NCBI GenBank assembly: GCA_045648205.1
Contig: JAZRNM010000002.1
Span: 1-64,000, forward strand
DNA: 64,000 nucleotides
Reading direction: 5' to 3'
From: SIG440 sp045648205
Lineage (GTDB): Bacteria > Bacillota > Clostridia > Monoglobales > Monoglobaceae
How positions within the stretch are numbered: the first letter of the stretch is position 1; each line of letters starts with the position of its first letter. The position numbers and the translations under genes were made by a program. The notes below the pieces were generated by a model. That model made no database searches. It saw only the letters and a list, made by a program, of their open reading frames with translations, and was not told the DNA's origin. Of the stretch, positions 33,085-43,079 are shown piece after piece.

Positions 33085-34482
33085 TTACTCTTCATGCGGT
33101 CCGAAGAAATAGTTCAAATCCAGAGTAACCTTCACATCATTAAAGTTACCCCTCTTGATTCTTACACTCGCATTTTTCTGCAAATAGCTCATATAATCGT
33201 CAGCCGTAACATTTCTTTCAATTCTTTTGATAATGTGATAGCCATAAGTTGTTTCAACAAGCTCACTTGTCTCACCAACTTGCAAAGCAAACGATGCCTC
33301 CTCAAACTCCGGCACCATCTGTCCGTTAGCAGCAAAGGTATATCCGTTCTCACTTGCTCCGGGGTCATCATTATATTCTTCAACCAGCTTGTCAAAGTCT
33401 TCGCCTGCTTTCACCTTGGCAAGAACCTCTTCTGCTGTTCTTTTAGCCTCTGCCTTCTTTTCATCACTCTGGTCACCCATTCCACTTTCATCAAAAGCAA
33501 TGAGAATATGCTTAACTGTTACCTTTTCCTCATCTTCACTTTTGATGATTTCTTCCTTTGAAGCGTATTTCTCCAAATCTTTAGTTGCATCATCATACAC
33601 CTTCTGAGCAAGCATCTGAACTCTCTGCATACCCACAAGCGCAGCTTCATTGGGGTATCCGCTTTCCATAAGAACTGTTTCGAACTCATCACCATACTGT
33701 GACTTTAATTCGTTAATCCATTCATCCAGTTCCTTTTCATCACTGTCATCAAGACCTATTGAGTGTTTTTCTGCCTCTGCGGCAAGCGCATACATAGGAA
33801 CAAGCTGTTTTGCAGCCATAGCCTTTGAAAATTCAAGGTAACTCATTCCCGTTGTTGCTTCATTGGAATTCCAGTCAAATTTTGAAACATCCTCAAGCAA
33901 TCCGGTCTGTATAAGAGAATAAACATTGTTAATTCCAGTTGTGTTTGTGGCAAAAGTGAAAACATCCACATCAACAGGCATGCCATTCACATACATAACT
34001 GCATCTTTATCTTTTCCTGCAATCAGATTAATCAACGCCGCAAATGGGTTTTCATATTTTATGTTATCTGTCTGAGCGGACTCTCCGGCTTCCGAAACAC
34101 CTGGGGCAGAAGCACCTTCAGCCGGTGTCAATGATGTTGTGACAATATTTTTCTCCCAAAATCCCTCAACACTTCCAAACCACAGTGCAACCAACAAAAC
34201 AACAGCGGCAACAATAGAAGAAATTATAATTAGCTTCTTTTTCTTTGCCTTTTTTGCAGCTGCAATTGCCGCAATCTCCTCTTCGCTCATGGGTTCGGCT
34301 TCATAAATCTCCTCCTGGGGAATTTCCTCAAAGTCTTCCTCAGCAAAATCTGCCTCGTCTGCTTGTTCTGTTTCATCACAAGCACATTCTTCAGCGCAAT
34401 CACAGGATTCTTCCTGTTCAAGTTCTGTATTTTCCATTTCTTCGTTCAAATTTGCATCTTCTCTGATGTTTTCGTTTTCCAT
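33085..34482 (-). CDS. PrsA-like peptidyl-prolyl cis-trans isomerase
   Basis: A 465-aa membrane-anchored foldase. A 75-residue, strongly acidic cytoplasmic tail comes first, with four clustered Cys (27, 29, 33, 35). One helix (LIIISSIVAAVVLLVALWFG) follows, then a SurA_N-like chaperone domain and a parvulin rotamase domain (VTVKHILIAFDESG, GEDFDKLVEEYNDDPGAS, TTYGYHIIKRI). It should help secreted proteins fold at the outer membrane face. The cysteine-bearing tail is not a normal PrsA feature. Single gene, 76 bases after mfd's neighbour boundary. Confidence 0.88.
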   Translation of the reverse strand: MENENIREDANLNEEMENTELEQEESCDCAEECACDETEQADEADFAEEDFEEIPQEEIYEAEPMSEEEIAAIAAAKKAKKKKLIIISSIVAAVVLLVALWFGSVEGFWEKNIVTTSLTPAEGASAPGVSEAGESAQTDNIKYENPFAALINLIAGKDKDAVMYVNGMPVDVDVFTFATNTTGINNVYSLIQTGLLEDVSKFDWNSNEATTGMSYLEFSKAMAAKQLVPMYALAAEAEKHSIGLDDSDEKELDEWINELKSQYGDEFETVLMESGYPNEAALVGMQRVQMLAQKVYDDATKDLEKYASKEEIIKSEDEEKVTVKHILIAFDESGMGDQSDEKKAEAKRTAEEVLAKVKAGEDFDKLVEEYNDDPGASENGYTFAANGQMVPEFEEASFALQVGETSELVETTYGYHIIKRIERNVTADDYMSYLQKNASVRIKRGNFNDVKVTLDLNYFFGPHEE

Positions 34483-34558
34483 CTTAACCGCTCCGTTTCT
34501 TCTCAGTAAATTCTAAATATACTATTATATTGATTATACACCAAAACCTTTAAATCGT

Positions 34559-37500
34559 CTATACCTTTTCAATAAATTCTTTAATAACATTGAGATAATC
34601 AAGATTTTTCAGATTTTTGTCAAAGGTATAAATAATCTTAGGTTTCTTTCCATTTTTAATAACAGCTCGACCTTCTCTCAATTCATCACTGCACACCAAC
34701 CCCGAAAGGTCAGGAGCATTATCCGGTTCGAACTGCAAAATCATGTTACCCTGACCACCTTTCACATCAGTGAACTTTTTATTTGACGCAAGCTTTCTGA
34801 TAAGTGAAATAAGCAGCAGGCAATTAACCGTTAAAGGCACATCTCCGAACCTGTCAAGAAGTTCATCATAAACATCGGCAAGTTCTTCATCTGTTTCAAT
34901 TGATGCAATCCTCTTGTATGCAAGGAGTCGTTGGCTGTGTGCTTTTATATAGCTTTCAGGAACAAAAGCACTCACCGGGAAATCCACAGATGTTTCCACC
35001 TCGGTTTCCTGAACAATTCCCTGCATTTCACTGACCGCTTCACCCAAAAGCTTGCAATACATATCATAACCTACTGTGTCCATATGTCCACTTTGCTGAA
35101 CGCCAATCACATTCCCTGTTCCTCGGATTTCAAGGTCACGCATGGCTATTTTAAAACCTGAACCAAACTCGGTGAATTCCCTTATCGCCTTGAGGCGTTT
35201 TTGGGCATCTTCATTCAGAACCTTGTCTCTGTGATAGGTAAGATATGCATATGCAAGTCTGTTTGAACGGCCCACACGGCCTCTGAGCTGATAAAGTTGT
35301 GCAAGCCCAAGTCGATCTGAGTCCTCCATTATTATGGTATTCACGTTTGCAATATCAAGTCCGGTTTCTATTATAGTGGTGCAGACCAGAACATCAATTT
35401 CGCCCTCAGACATTGCCATCATAATTTTCTCAAGTTCTGTCTCTGACATTTTTCCGTGAGCCGTTGCAACCCTTGCATCAGGCACCATTTGAGCAATCAT
35501 ATTTGCGGTTTTTTCAATTCCCTGAACCCGATTGTGAAGATAATAAACCTGACCCCCACGACCAATTTCCTTGACTATGGCTTCTCTTATTATGTCAGCA
35601 TCATACTCCATAACATATGTTGCAACAGGATATCTTTCACCGGGAGGCTCTGCGATTATACTCATATCGCGAATACCCGACATTGACATATGCAGTGTTC
35701 TCGGAATGGGTGTTGCAGAAAGTGTCAGCACGTCAATTTCCTTTTTCATTTCCTTTATCTTCTCTTTGTGCGCAACACCAAATCTCTGCTCCTCATCTAT
35801 GATAAGAAGTCCAAGTTTTTTAAAGTTCACTGTATTTTGCAATATTTTGTGTGTTCCGATTACAATGTCAATCTCGCCGCTATTCAGCTGCTTTATTACA
35901 TTTTTCTGCTGCATTGGTGTGCAAAACCTTGAAAGGCTGGCAATATTCACGGGATAGTCCTTCATTCGTTGTCTGAAGTTATTATAGTGCTGATTTGCAA
36001 GAATAGTGGTCGGAACCAGATATGCCACCTGATAACCACTCATAACTGCCTTGAATGCTGCACGCATTGCCACTTCTGTCTTTCCGTAGCCCACATCACC
36101 GCACAAAAGACGTTCCATAGGCCGTGATTTTTCCATATCACGTTTGACCTCTTCAATGCACCTGAGCTGGTCATCTGTTTCCTCATACGGAAAAGCAGCT
36201 TCAAAATCCCGTTGCCATTCGGTGTCGGCTGAAAATCCAATTCCTTTTATGGATTCACGCTGAGCATAAAGTTCCACAAGCTCCTTTGCCATATCCTGAC
36301 ATGAATTCTTCACTCTCTGCTTTGCTCTGTTCCATTCCTGACCGCCAAGGCTGTTAAGTTTGACGTGTCCTCCATCCCGTCCAATGTGCTTGTAAATCAG
36401 ATTCAGTTGGTCTGCAGGCACATACAAACTGTCCCCGCCCTTGTAAACAAGCTTCAGGTAGTCCTTTTGAGCCCCCTCAACAGTCAACCTCTCAAGCCCC
36501 ACATATTGACCGATGCCGTGGTTCTGATGCACCACAAAATCACCCACGTGAAGGTCCGTGAAGCTGTCTATTTTGTTTTCCTTTGCAACTCTGAATCTTC
36601 CGCGCTTTTTCTTGCTTTCTCCAAAGATTTCTTTGTCACTTATGACAACTGTTCGAATAAGAGGATATTCAAATCCGCCACTCAGTCCGCCATGAGTGAC
36701 CACAATTTTGCCCTGCTCCGGTATTTCGTCGAGACTACCAGCAAGAGTGCAGGGTATTTCTTCATCGTTTAGCTGACTGAAAAGGTTTTCTGCGCGGCGC
36801 TCAGAACCAGCCAGGATAACCGTTTTATACTTATTCTTTCTGTAAAAATCAAGAGCATCATAGAAAAATTCCATTTTCCCGTTGTAACTGTTGAGGTTTT
36901 TCGCAGTAAACCCAACAAGCTTCTTTGGTTTTATGTCAGGATTCGAATGTGACAATGCACTCATGCACACAAAGTCACCATCGCACATTCTTTTTAATAG
37001 TCCATAATAATCTGCCTTGTATTTCATCGAACTTCTGGGAATTATTCCACGTTCAAGCATATCCTTGAGACTTTCTTCAAATCTTGATTTTTCAACCTTA
37101 ACCGACTCCGAAATCCCCGACATATCATCCGCAAAAACAACATAATCTTCGGTTATATAATCCAATATGGTGGGAATGTGGTCTTCATAAAAATATGGGA
37201 TATATTTGTCTCTTGACGGAAAAACAATCCCTTCTTCAATTCTCTCCGCATCTCTTTTGAGGTGTGCAATCAGTTTCAGAGTTTCCTCTGTTTGTTCCTT
37301 TTTACTGCAAACACTTGCAGCCTCTTTTCTGAGCATTTCAGCATAAGATTCTCTGAGTTCCTTGTCTGCCACAAGCTCATCAGCAGGGGTAATCCAGGCA
37401 ACCAGATCAGAATTGTTTCCCGCAGTTCTCTGTGTTTCCACATGAAACTCCCTGACTGAGTCAACCATAGTGTCAAAAAACTCAATTCTGAAAGCCATAT

Positions 37501-38065
37501 CATTCCAGTACGGAAAATAATCGAAAATTCCACCTCTGATGCTGAATTGACCGGGACCCTCAACCATTTCTTCACGTTTATAACCTAAATCGATCATTAT
37601 TTCACACAAATCATCAAGTTCAATTTCATCACCCACTGACAACAAAATTGCTTTTTTCTCGTATTCACTTTTGTCAGCCGTAGCACTCATAAGTGCCGCC
37701 ATTGTGGTCACAATGCAATATTCATCCGGTTCACGGCATAATTTATCCAAAACCTCAAGACGCTGTTTTTTGATGTCATTTGCTGCCGCTTCAACATCAT
37801 AAAAAACCAATTCGCGTTCAGGGAAAAACAAAACCTTCCCTTCAAAGAAAAACTTCAAATCATCAAATACTGCCTTTGCTTTTGCCTGGTTTGCCGCAAT
37901 AATAAGAGCCTTTTTTCCAAGCTTTTTGCACACACAAAAAGCAAGGTGTGCCCTGACAGAATCGGAAACACCTGTAACACTTACAGGGGACTGATTTCGT
38001 TTCAGCCCCCCTGTTATCTCTTCAAAATCAGCTAAGCTCTCCAAAATTTTGAGAAAACCGTTCAT
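34559..38065 (-). CDS. mfd: Transcription-repair coupling factor
   Basis: A full-length 1168-aa Mfd: UvrB-homology region, CarD/RID domain that contacts RNA polymerase (DLHVGDFVVHQNHGIGQYVG), superfamily 2 helicase (Walker A CGDVGYGKTEVA; DEEQ in LLIIDEEQRFGV; RGRVGRS motif VI) and the C-terminal TRCF domain. It displaces RNA polymerase stalled at lesions and recruits UvrA. It follows pth by 21 bases, the usual order in Firmicutes. Confidence 0.97.
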   Translation of the reverse strand: MNGFLKILESLADFEEITGGLKRNQSPVSVTGVSDSVRAHLAFCVCKKLGKKALIIAANQAKAKAVFDDLKFFFEGKVLFFPERELVFYDVEAAANDIKKQRLEVLDKLCREPDEYCIVTTMAALMSATADKSEYEKKAILLSVGDEIELDDLCEIMIDLGYKREEMVEGPGQFSIRGGIFDYFPYWNDMAFRIEFFDTMVDSVREFHVETQRTAGNNSDLVAWITPADELVADKELRESYAEMLRKEAASVCSKKEQTEETLKLIAHLKRDAERIEEGIVFPSRDKYIPYFYEDHIPTILDYITEDYVVFADDMSGISESVKVEKSRFEESLKDMLERGIIPRSSMKYKADYYGLLKRMCDGDFVCMSALSHSNPDIKPKKLVGFTAKNLNSYNGKMEFFYDALDFYRKNKYKTVILAGSERRAENLFSQLNDEEIPCTLAGSLDEIPEQGKIVVTHGGLSGGFEYPLIRTVVISDKEIFGESKKKRGRFRVAKENKIDSFTDLHVGDFVVHQNHGIGQYVGLERLTVEGAQKDYLKLVYKGGDSLYVPADQLNLIYKHIGRDGGHVKLNSLGGQEWNRAKQRVKNSCQDMAKELVELYAQRESIKGIGFSADTEWQRDFEAAFPYEETDDQLRCIEEVKRDMEKSRPMERLLCGDVGYGKTEVAMRAAFKAVMSGYQVAYLVPTTILANQHYNNFRQRMKDYPVNIASLSRFCTPMQQKNVIKQLNSGEIDIVIGTHKILQNTVNFKKLGLLIIDEEQRFGVAHKEKIKEMKKEIDVLTLSATPIPRTLHMSMSGIRDMSIIAEPPGERYPVATYVMEYDADIIREAIVKEIGRGGQVYYLHNRVQGIEKTANMIAQMVPDARVATAHGKMSETELEKIMMAMSEGEIDVLVCTTIIETGLDIANVNTIIMEDSDRLGLAQLYQLRGRVGRSNRLAYAYLTYHRDKVLNEDAQKRLKAIREFTEFGSGFKIAMRDLEIRGTGNVIGVQQSGHMDTVGYDMYCKLLGEAVSEMQGIVQETEVETSVDFPVSAFVPESYIKAHSQRLLAYKRIASIETDEELADVYDELLDRFGDVPLTVNCLLLISLIRKLASNKKFTDVKGGQGNMILQFEPDNAPDLSGLVCSDELREGRAVIKNGKKPKIIYTFDKNLKNLDYLNVIKEFIEKV

Positions 38066-38086
38066 AACTCAGCCTTTCATATGTTT

Positions 38087-38650
38087 TTATCCATTAAATT
38101 TCGACATTGTCAACTCTACACCACTTCGTATGATTTCGCCCACTGCCTCAGCCGCTTTGACCGCAACAGGCACCAAAACCTCAACTTCCTTGGTGCTGAT
38201 TTTCCCTAAGACATAATCTGCCAGATCATAATCCGGATTTTCAGGACTTCCCACACCAATCTTGATTCGGGGGAACACATCTGAACCCGTCTGATAGATT
38301 ATGTTCTTTATTCCATTGTGACCGCCTGCACTGCCCTTTGGTCTTATACGCATTTTTCCAAGTGGGAGTGACACGTCATCATATATGATTATTATTTGTG
38401 AATTGTCCACCTTATACCAATTCTTGAAATCCCTTATGCATTCACCGCTGAGATTCATAAAGGTCTGAGGTTTCACAAGCACAACCTTTTCGCCTTCAAT
38501 TGTGCCTTCACCGAAAAGCCCATTGAACTTTTGCTTTTTGATGGAAATATTATATTTTGCCGCAACAGCATCAAGTGCCTCAAAGCCCACATTGTGTCTG
38601 GTGTTCACATATTTACTTCCCGGATTTCCAAGTCCTGCTATTATATACAT
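38087..38650 (-). CDS. pth: Peptidyl-tRNA hydrolase
   Basis: A 187-aa monomeric enzyme that recycles peptidyl-tRNA. IAGLGNPGSKYVNTRHNVGF contains the catalytic His20 region; QTFMNLSGECI, IIIYDDVSLPLGKMRIRPKG and SAGGHNGIKNII are all conserved. Normal length. The start at 38650 lies 21 bases after the potD-like gene. Confidence 0.97.
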   Translation of the reverse strand: MYIIAGLGNPGSKYVNTRHNVGFEALDAVAAKYNISIKKQKFNGLFGEGTIEGEKVVLVKPQTFMNLSGECIRDFKNWYKVDNSQIIIIYDDVSLPLGKMRIRPKGSAGGHNGIKNIIYQTGSDVFPRIKIGVGSPENPDYDLADYVLGKISTKEVEVLVPVAVKAAEAVGEIIRSGVELTMSKFNG

Positions 38651-38671
38651 TCTCCAATTTCTCCCGCTAGT

Positions 38672-39712
38672 TTAATTAGCCTTAACCTTTGTCCAAAGCT
38701 CTGCACAATACTTCTTTGTTTCAGCATCCTGGTATCTGAAAAATTCATCCTTTTCGTTTCCTTGTCTCGGAACATATGCCGAGATTCCGTCATATACGGT
38801 TGTCTGAAGTTCCTCAAAAACCGACTTGACCGGAGATGTGTAACCAACTGCCTCGGAGTTTCTCATTGCGTTCTCAGCTCTCAGCATAAAGTCAATATAC
38901 TTGTGAGCAAGCTCTGTGTTTTCGGAATCCTTCATAACAACCATTCCGTCAATCCATAAATTGGTGCCCATATCCGGTTCAATATATTTCATATTCTCAT
39001 TCTCAGACATAATATATGCCGCATCCCCGGAATAAACAATCGCCATAGCCTTGCTGCCTGAAATCATACTGTCAATAACCTCATCCCCAACATAAATAGG
39101 ATCCATTGTTTCTCTCTGTTCAACCAACCAACCATATGCCGCATCAAGTTCACTCTTTTCCGTAGTGTTAAGTGAATAACCCAATGCTTTGAGTGCAATC
39201 ATAAATGAATCTCGTTCTGAGTCATACATATAAATGTCACCTTTATATTTTGGGTTTTTAAGAATTTCCCAACCCTCTTCAAAATCTGCTTCCGACACTT
39301 TTGTGCTGTCATAGAGAATTCCCACCGAACCCCAGAAATAGGGAACAGAATATTTGTTTTCTTCATCAAAGGGCTGAGAGAGAAGACTTTCCAGTACCTC
39401 GCCATAGTTGCTTATTTTTGACTTGTCAACTTCATGCAAAAATCCTTCTTTTGCAAGACGTTCAATCATATAGTCTGACGGAACAATAACATCATATTTT
39501 TCACCGCTCATAACCTTTGTGTACATTGTCTCATTTGAATCAAAGGTTTCATAAACAACTTTGCAATTATTTTCCTTTTCGAACTCTGAGAGAAGTGATG
39601 TGTCTATATATTCTCCCGCATTGTAAACCTTGAGAACAGGCTTAGCCTCTCCACAGCCAAAAAGCATTGAAGCCATTACCACGCAAAGTACCAAACTAAT
39701 TAATTTTCTCAT
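38672..39712 (-). CDS. potD: Spermidine/putrescine ABC transporter, binding lipoprotein
   Basis: A 346-aa solute-binding protein with signal peptide and lipobox (SMLFGC, Cys20). The mature part shows VYNAGEYIDTSLLSEFEKEN, IVPSDYMIERLAKEGFL and GTNLWIDGMVVMKDSENTEL, typical of PotD. It is held outside the membrane to capture polyamines. Its start overlaps the permease gene by 17 bases. The ligand (putrescine, spermidine or both) cannot be set by eye. Confidence 0.93.
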   Translation of the reverse strand: MRKLISLVLCVVMASMLFGCGEAKPVLKVYNAGEYIDTSLLSEFEKENNCKVVYETFDSNETMYTKVMSGEKYDVIVPSDYMIERLAKEGFLHEVDKSKISNYGEVLESLLSQPFDEENKYSVPYFWGSVGILYDSTKVSEADFEEGWEILKNPKYKGDIYMYDSERDSFMIALKALGYSLNTTEKSELDAAYGWLVEQRETMDPIYVGDEVIDSMISGSKAMAIVYSGDAAYIMSENENMKYIEPDMGTNLWIDGMVVMKDSENTELAHKYIDFMLRAENAMRNSEAVGYTSPVKSVFEELQTTVYDGISAYVPRQGNEKDEFFRYQDAETKKYCAELWTKVKAN

Positions 39713-40502
39713 TTTTCTTACCAGCCTTTCTTTCCTTTATTTTTGGAACAAAATTCACCACCAAAACCGACAGGATAATCACCAGAATAACAACCGTTGA
39801 AAGTGCATTTATGGTCGGATTGGTTCGTTTTGTCATATTATATACTATTGTTGAAATATTCATCACACCATTTCCGCTGACGAAATATGATATAACAAAA
39901 TCATCAAAGGACATTGTGAACGCAAGAAGCATCCCTGCATAAATACCCGGTTTAATCATCGGAACTATAACCTTTGTAAGTGCCTGGAATGGTGTTGCCC
40001 CCAAATCCATTGCCGCATTGGCAATATTCACATCCAGCTCACGGATTTTGGGATAAACACTGGTTATTACATATGGCGTGCAAAAGGATATATGGGCAAG
40101 AAGCAGAGTCACATATCCCTTTTCGATTTTCAGCGCCGTGAACAGAATCATAAGTCCGATTGCCGTCACGATTTCAGGATTCATTATGGGAATATTGTTT
40201 ATATTCAGAATCCATTCCTTCAAAAACTTCCGGCTTTTCGAAAGTCCGATTGCCGTAATGGTCCCCAAAACCGTTGAAACCACTGTTGCGATTATTGCAA
40301 TGGAAACTGAAACCCACACTGCCGACATAATCTCTGAATTGTTTATCAGTTCCTTATACCACTTAAAGGAAAATCCCGTAAACTTCGCAAGAGACTTTGA
40401 TGAGTTGAAGGAATAAATCATTGTAACAACAATCGGCACATAAAAGAAACAAAAACAAAGTGCCACATAAACTGCCGAAGATAATCGTATTATTTTTTTC
40501 AA
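39696..40502 (-). CDS. potC: Spermidine/putrescine ABC transporter, permease PotC
   Basis: A 268-aa permease with six helices. The ABC-coupling loop is NAAMDLGATPFQALTKVIVP, and AFTMSFDDFVISYFVSGN follows, as in PotC. Works with PotB, PotA and PotD for ATP-driven polyamine import. Twenty bases after potB. Confidence 0.93.
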   Translation of the reverse strand: MKKIIRLSSAVYVALCFCFFYVPIVVTMIYSFNSSKSLAKFTGFSFKWYKELINNSEIMSAVWVSVSIAIIATVVSTVLGTITAIGLSKSRKFLKEWILNINNIPIMNPEIVTAIGLMILFTALKIEKGYVTLLLAHISFCTPYVITSVYPKIRELDVNIANAAMDLGATPFQALTKVIVPMIKPGIYAGMLLAFTMSFDDFVISYFVSGNGVMNISTIVYNMTKRTNPTINALSTVVILVIILSVLVVNFVPKIKERKAGKKNEKIN

Positions 40503-40522
40503 TTTCTTTCCCCCTCACCAAA

Positions 40523-41296
40523 TCAGTTTTCAGCTGTATCAATCTTTTTCATCCATCGGATTGCAAAAAGAATTATCAGTGCAAGCACCAACGAAATAGC
40601 ACTTCCGAAATTCCAGTCACCAACAGAAATGAACTGACTTTCAATCAGATTTCCCATCAGAACATATTGTCCTCCACCCAAAATCTTTGGAATAACAAAA
40701 GTAGAAATTGACAAAAGGAAAACCATTATTACTCCATTTATAACCCCTGGAATTGACAGTTTGAAAGTCACTCTGAAAAATGCCTGAACGGGGTTTGCTC
40801 CCAAGTCATATGCGGCTTCAACAAAAGCTTTGTCCATCTTGCTGAGAGAAGTATGTATGGGAATAATCATAAACGGCAAAAACTCGCAAATCTGTCCTAT
40901 CATAACTGCAAAATCCGTATACATAAACCCAAGAGGTTCCAGAATACTCTTCCACGCATAAGTTCTGAGAAGCAGATTTATCCACATTGGAATTGTGACA
41001 AAAAGAATCAATATACTCTGATGTCTTTCCTTGCACCGGGAAATAATATATGCCAGAGCATAGCCCATCACAAGGCAGATAATAACTGTTATAAGTCCCA
41101 TTCGTATTGACTTGATAAACACATTCAAATAAACAGGTTCAACAAATCTTGCGAAATTTTTTAGGGTGAACTGAATGTTTATCAAGGAATTTCCACTGTT
41201 CGTGACAGCATATAAAAATATCATAAAAATCGGGACAAGTATGATGACAAAAGACCAGACAACATACGGTCTCACAAGATTTTTAAAGTATCTCAT
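40523..41296 (-). CDS. potB: Spermidine/putrescine ABC transporter, permease PotB
   Basis: A 257-aa permease, six helices, with coupling loop EAAYDLGANPVQAFFRVTFK and RTYAWKSILEPLG, PotB-type motifs. Slightly shorter than the E. coli protein but complete. It follows potA by 26 bases with a GGAG site. Confidence 0.92.
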   Translation of the reverse strand: MRYFKNLVRPYVVWSFVIILVPIFMIFLYAVTNSGNSLINIQFTLKNFARFVEPVYLNVFIKSIRMGLITVIICLVMGYALAYIISRCKERHQSILILFVTIPMWINLLLRTYAWKSILEPLGFMYTDFAVMIGQICEFLPFMIIPIHTSLSKMDKAFVEAAYDLGANPVQAFFRVTFKLSIPGVINGVIMVFLLSISTFVIPKILGGGQYVLMGNLIESQFISVGDWNFGSAISLVLALIILFAIRWMKKIDTAEN

Positions 41297-41322
41297 TTCA
41301 TTCTCCTTTCAGAATTTCCAAC

Positions 41323-42360
41323 TCACACCATCTTCCACATAACGTGAATATCTTCAGGGCCAAAGCTGAGCCCCACTTCAAGTCCTACATCGTGATAATC
41401 GGTTGTGTGAATCATATACTGTCTGTACTTTGTTTCAACCATAATTTCATAGTGAACACCCTTGAAAACAATGCTTGTGACTGTTCCGCATATTTTTGCA
41501 TTTTCAGGTTTCACTATGTCTATATCCTCAGGGCGCAGAACAACCTCAATTTCTTCATTATCCTTAAATCCCTTGTCAACACATTCAAACTCAAAATCAT
41601 CAAAAGCAACCAGGCAATCGCGAATCATTGTTCCCTCGATTATGTTTGATTCACCAATAAACTTTGCAACAAAACGGTTTTCAGGTTCGTTGTAAACATC
41701 TGTCGGTGTTCCTATTTGCTGAATATATCCATCATTCATAACCACAACCGTGTCTGACATAGAAAGTGCCTCTTCCTGGTCATGTGTGACATAAATAAAC
41801 GTAATTCCAACTTCCTTTTGTATCTTTTTCAGTTCAAACTGCATCTCTTTTCTGAGTTTTGCATCAAGTGCACCCAAAGGCTCATCAAGAAGCAAAACCT
41901 TTGGTTCATTTATAAGAGCTCTTGCAATCGCAACACGCTGCTGCTGACCACCTGAAAGAGATGTCACATCACGCTTTTCATAGCCTGAAAGTCCCACAAG
42001 TGCCAGCATTTTTTCAACCTTTTGTTTGATGACTGTCTTTTCTGTTTTTCTTATATTCAGTCCAAACGCAATATTGTCAAAAACATTCAGATGCGGAAAA
42101 AGTGCATACTTCTGGAAAACGGTGTTAACCTCACGTTTATATGGCGGAAGCTTGGAAATTTCAATTCCGTCAAACAGAAGTTCACCGCTGTCTGCATCGT
42201 CAAATCCTGCAATAATCCTGAGAGTTGTGGTTTTTCCGCAACCCGAAGGACCAAGAAGAGTCAAAAACTCATTCTCATAAATATTCAGGTTTATTCCTTT
42301 CAAAATCTGCTGGTCATCAAAGGTCTTTGTGATACCTTTCAGTTCAATCAAAACATTCAT
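41323..42360 (-). CDS. potA: Spermidine/putrescine ABC transporter, ATPase
   Basis: A 345-aa ATP-binding subunit. Walker A GPSGCGKTTT, Q-loop VFQKYALFPHL, signature LSGGQQQRVAIARAL, Walker B VLLLDEPLGALD, H-loop YVTHDQEEAL, then a C-terminal TOBE domain ending GLSFGPEDIHVMW. It powers the PotBC permease. Twenty-six bases after the cupin regulator gene. Confidence 0.96.
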   Translation of the reverse strand: MNVLIELKGITKTFDDQQILKGINLNIYENEFLTLLGPSGCGKTTTLRIIAGFDDADSGELLFDGIEISKLPPYKREVNTVFQKYALFPHLNVFDNIAFGLNIRKTEKTVIKQKVEKMLALVGLSGYEKRDVTSLSGGQQQRVAIARALINEPKVLLLDEPLGALDAKLRKEMQFELKKIQKEVGITFIYVTHDQEEALSMSDTVVVMNDGYIQQIGTPTDVYNEPENRFVAKFIGESNIIEGTMIRDCLVAFDDFEFECVDKGFKDNEEIEVVLRPEDIDIVKPENAKICGTVTSIVFKGVHYEIMVETKYRQYMIHTTDYHDVGLEVGLSFGPEDIHVMWKMV

Positions 42361-42386
42361 TGTTCATTTCTCCAATCTCATATTAA

Positions 42387-42929
42387 TCAAAAAAACGGCG
42401 GGGTTGAAATCCAAATTAGCTCACAATCCCTTTTGCCATTGTTTTTTATATAATAATTCTCATTGCAATAAACATAGAAGGTGTCACCTTTTTTGAGGTG
42501 ATGTTTTTCTCCTCCGTAAATCAAATCAGCACAGCCACTCAGGACATAACCAAAATCCTCTCCATCATGGGGTTCAATCTCCTGGGTTTTCCCGCCCGGA
42601 AAAATCGTGATTCTGATTGGCTCTGAGGAATTTTTCTGTGCATTTGGAACAAGATAACTGATTTTATAATCTTCTTGCTCGTTTTCAAAATAATCCTTTT
42701 CAGAAAACACAATGGTTTCTTCTCTGTCCTCAGCAAAAAACTCCTGCAAAGAAGAACCCAAAACCTCAATAATATCCTCAAGCGTAGATATCGAGGGAGA
42801 ACAGTTATCATTTTCAAGCTGTGACAAAAAGCCCTTTGAAAGTTCACACCGGTTCGCCAATTCTTCAAGTGTCAGCTGTTTCTTGGTGCGCAAGCGTTTC
42901 AGCCTTTTTCCTATATCCACAAAATTCAC
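42387..42929 (-). CDS. XRE-cupin regulator of the polyamine operon
   Basis: A 180-aa protein with an N-terminal helix-turn-helix (KRLRTKKQLTLEELANRCEL, SKGFLSQLENDNCSPSISTL) and a C-terminal cupin (EPHDGEDFGYVLSGCADLIY, LKKGDTFYVYCNE). PuuR-like regulators of this type sense polyamines and repress uptake or catabolism genes. It is first in the pot operon and probably autoregulates through the TTACAA/TTGTAA inverted repeat upstream. Ligand inferred from context. Confidence 0.88.
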   Translation of the reverse strand: MNFVDIGKRLKRLRTKKQLTLEELANRCELSKGFLSQLENDNCSPSISTLEDIIEVLGSSLQEFFAEDREETIVFSEKDYFENEQEDYKISYLVPNAQKNSSEPIRITIFPGGKTQEIEPHDGEDFGYVLSGCADLIYGGEKHHLKKGDTFYVYCNENYYIKNNGKRDCELIWISTPPFF

Positions 42930-42944
42930 CTCTGAAATTTAGTA

Positions 42945-42972
42945 TTACAAAACTTTTCTTTTATTATTGTAA
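42945..42972. promoter_or_regulatory. Candidate operator in front of the pot operon
   Basis: Inverted repeat TTACAA (42945-42950) and TTGTAA (42967-42972), centres 22 bases apart, each flanked by AAAC-type bases. It lies between the promoter's -10 and the regulator's start codon, fitting repression by the XRE-cupin protein. Inference. Confidence 0.4.
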
Positions 42973-42982
42973 AACAAATGCT

Positions 42983-43011
42983 ATTATACAGTATAATCTC
43001 AATATAATCAA
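42983..43011 (-). promoter_or_regulatory. SigA-like promoter of the pot operon
   Basis: Minus strand TTGATT (43011-43006), 17-base spacer, perfect TATAAT (42988-42983), 54 bases before the start codon. Confidence 0.75.
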
Positions 43012-43040
43012 GTATTTTTTCAAATTTTTTTATTTTCTGC

Positions 43041-43076
43041 AAAAAAAATCGCAAAACTTGAGTTTTGCGATTTTTT
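43041..43076 (-). terminator. Strong terminator after the aldo/keto reductase gene
   Basis: A 16-bp perfect stem (43043-43058 with 43061-43076) with A-run and T-run arms; on the minus strand it ends in eight Ts. It insulates the pot promoter immediately downstream. Confidence 0.85.
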
Positions 43077-43079
43077 AGG

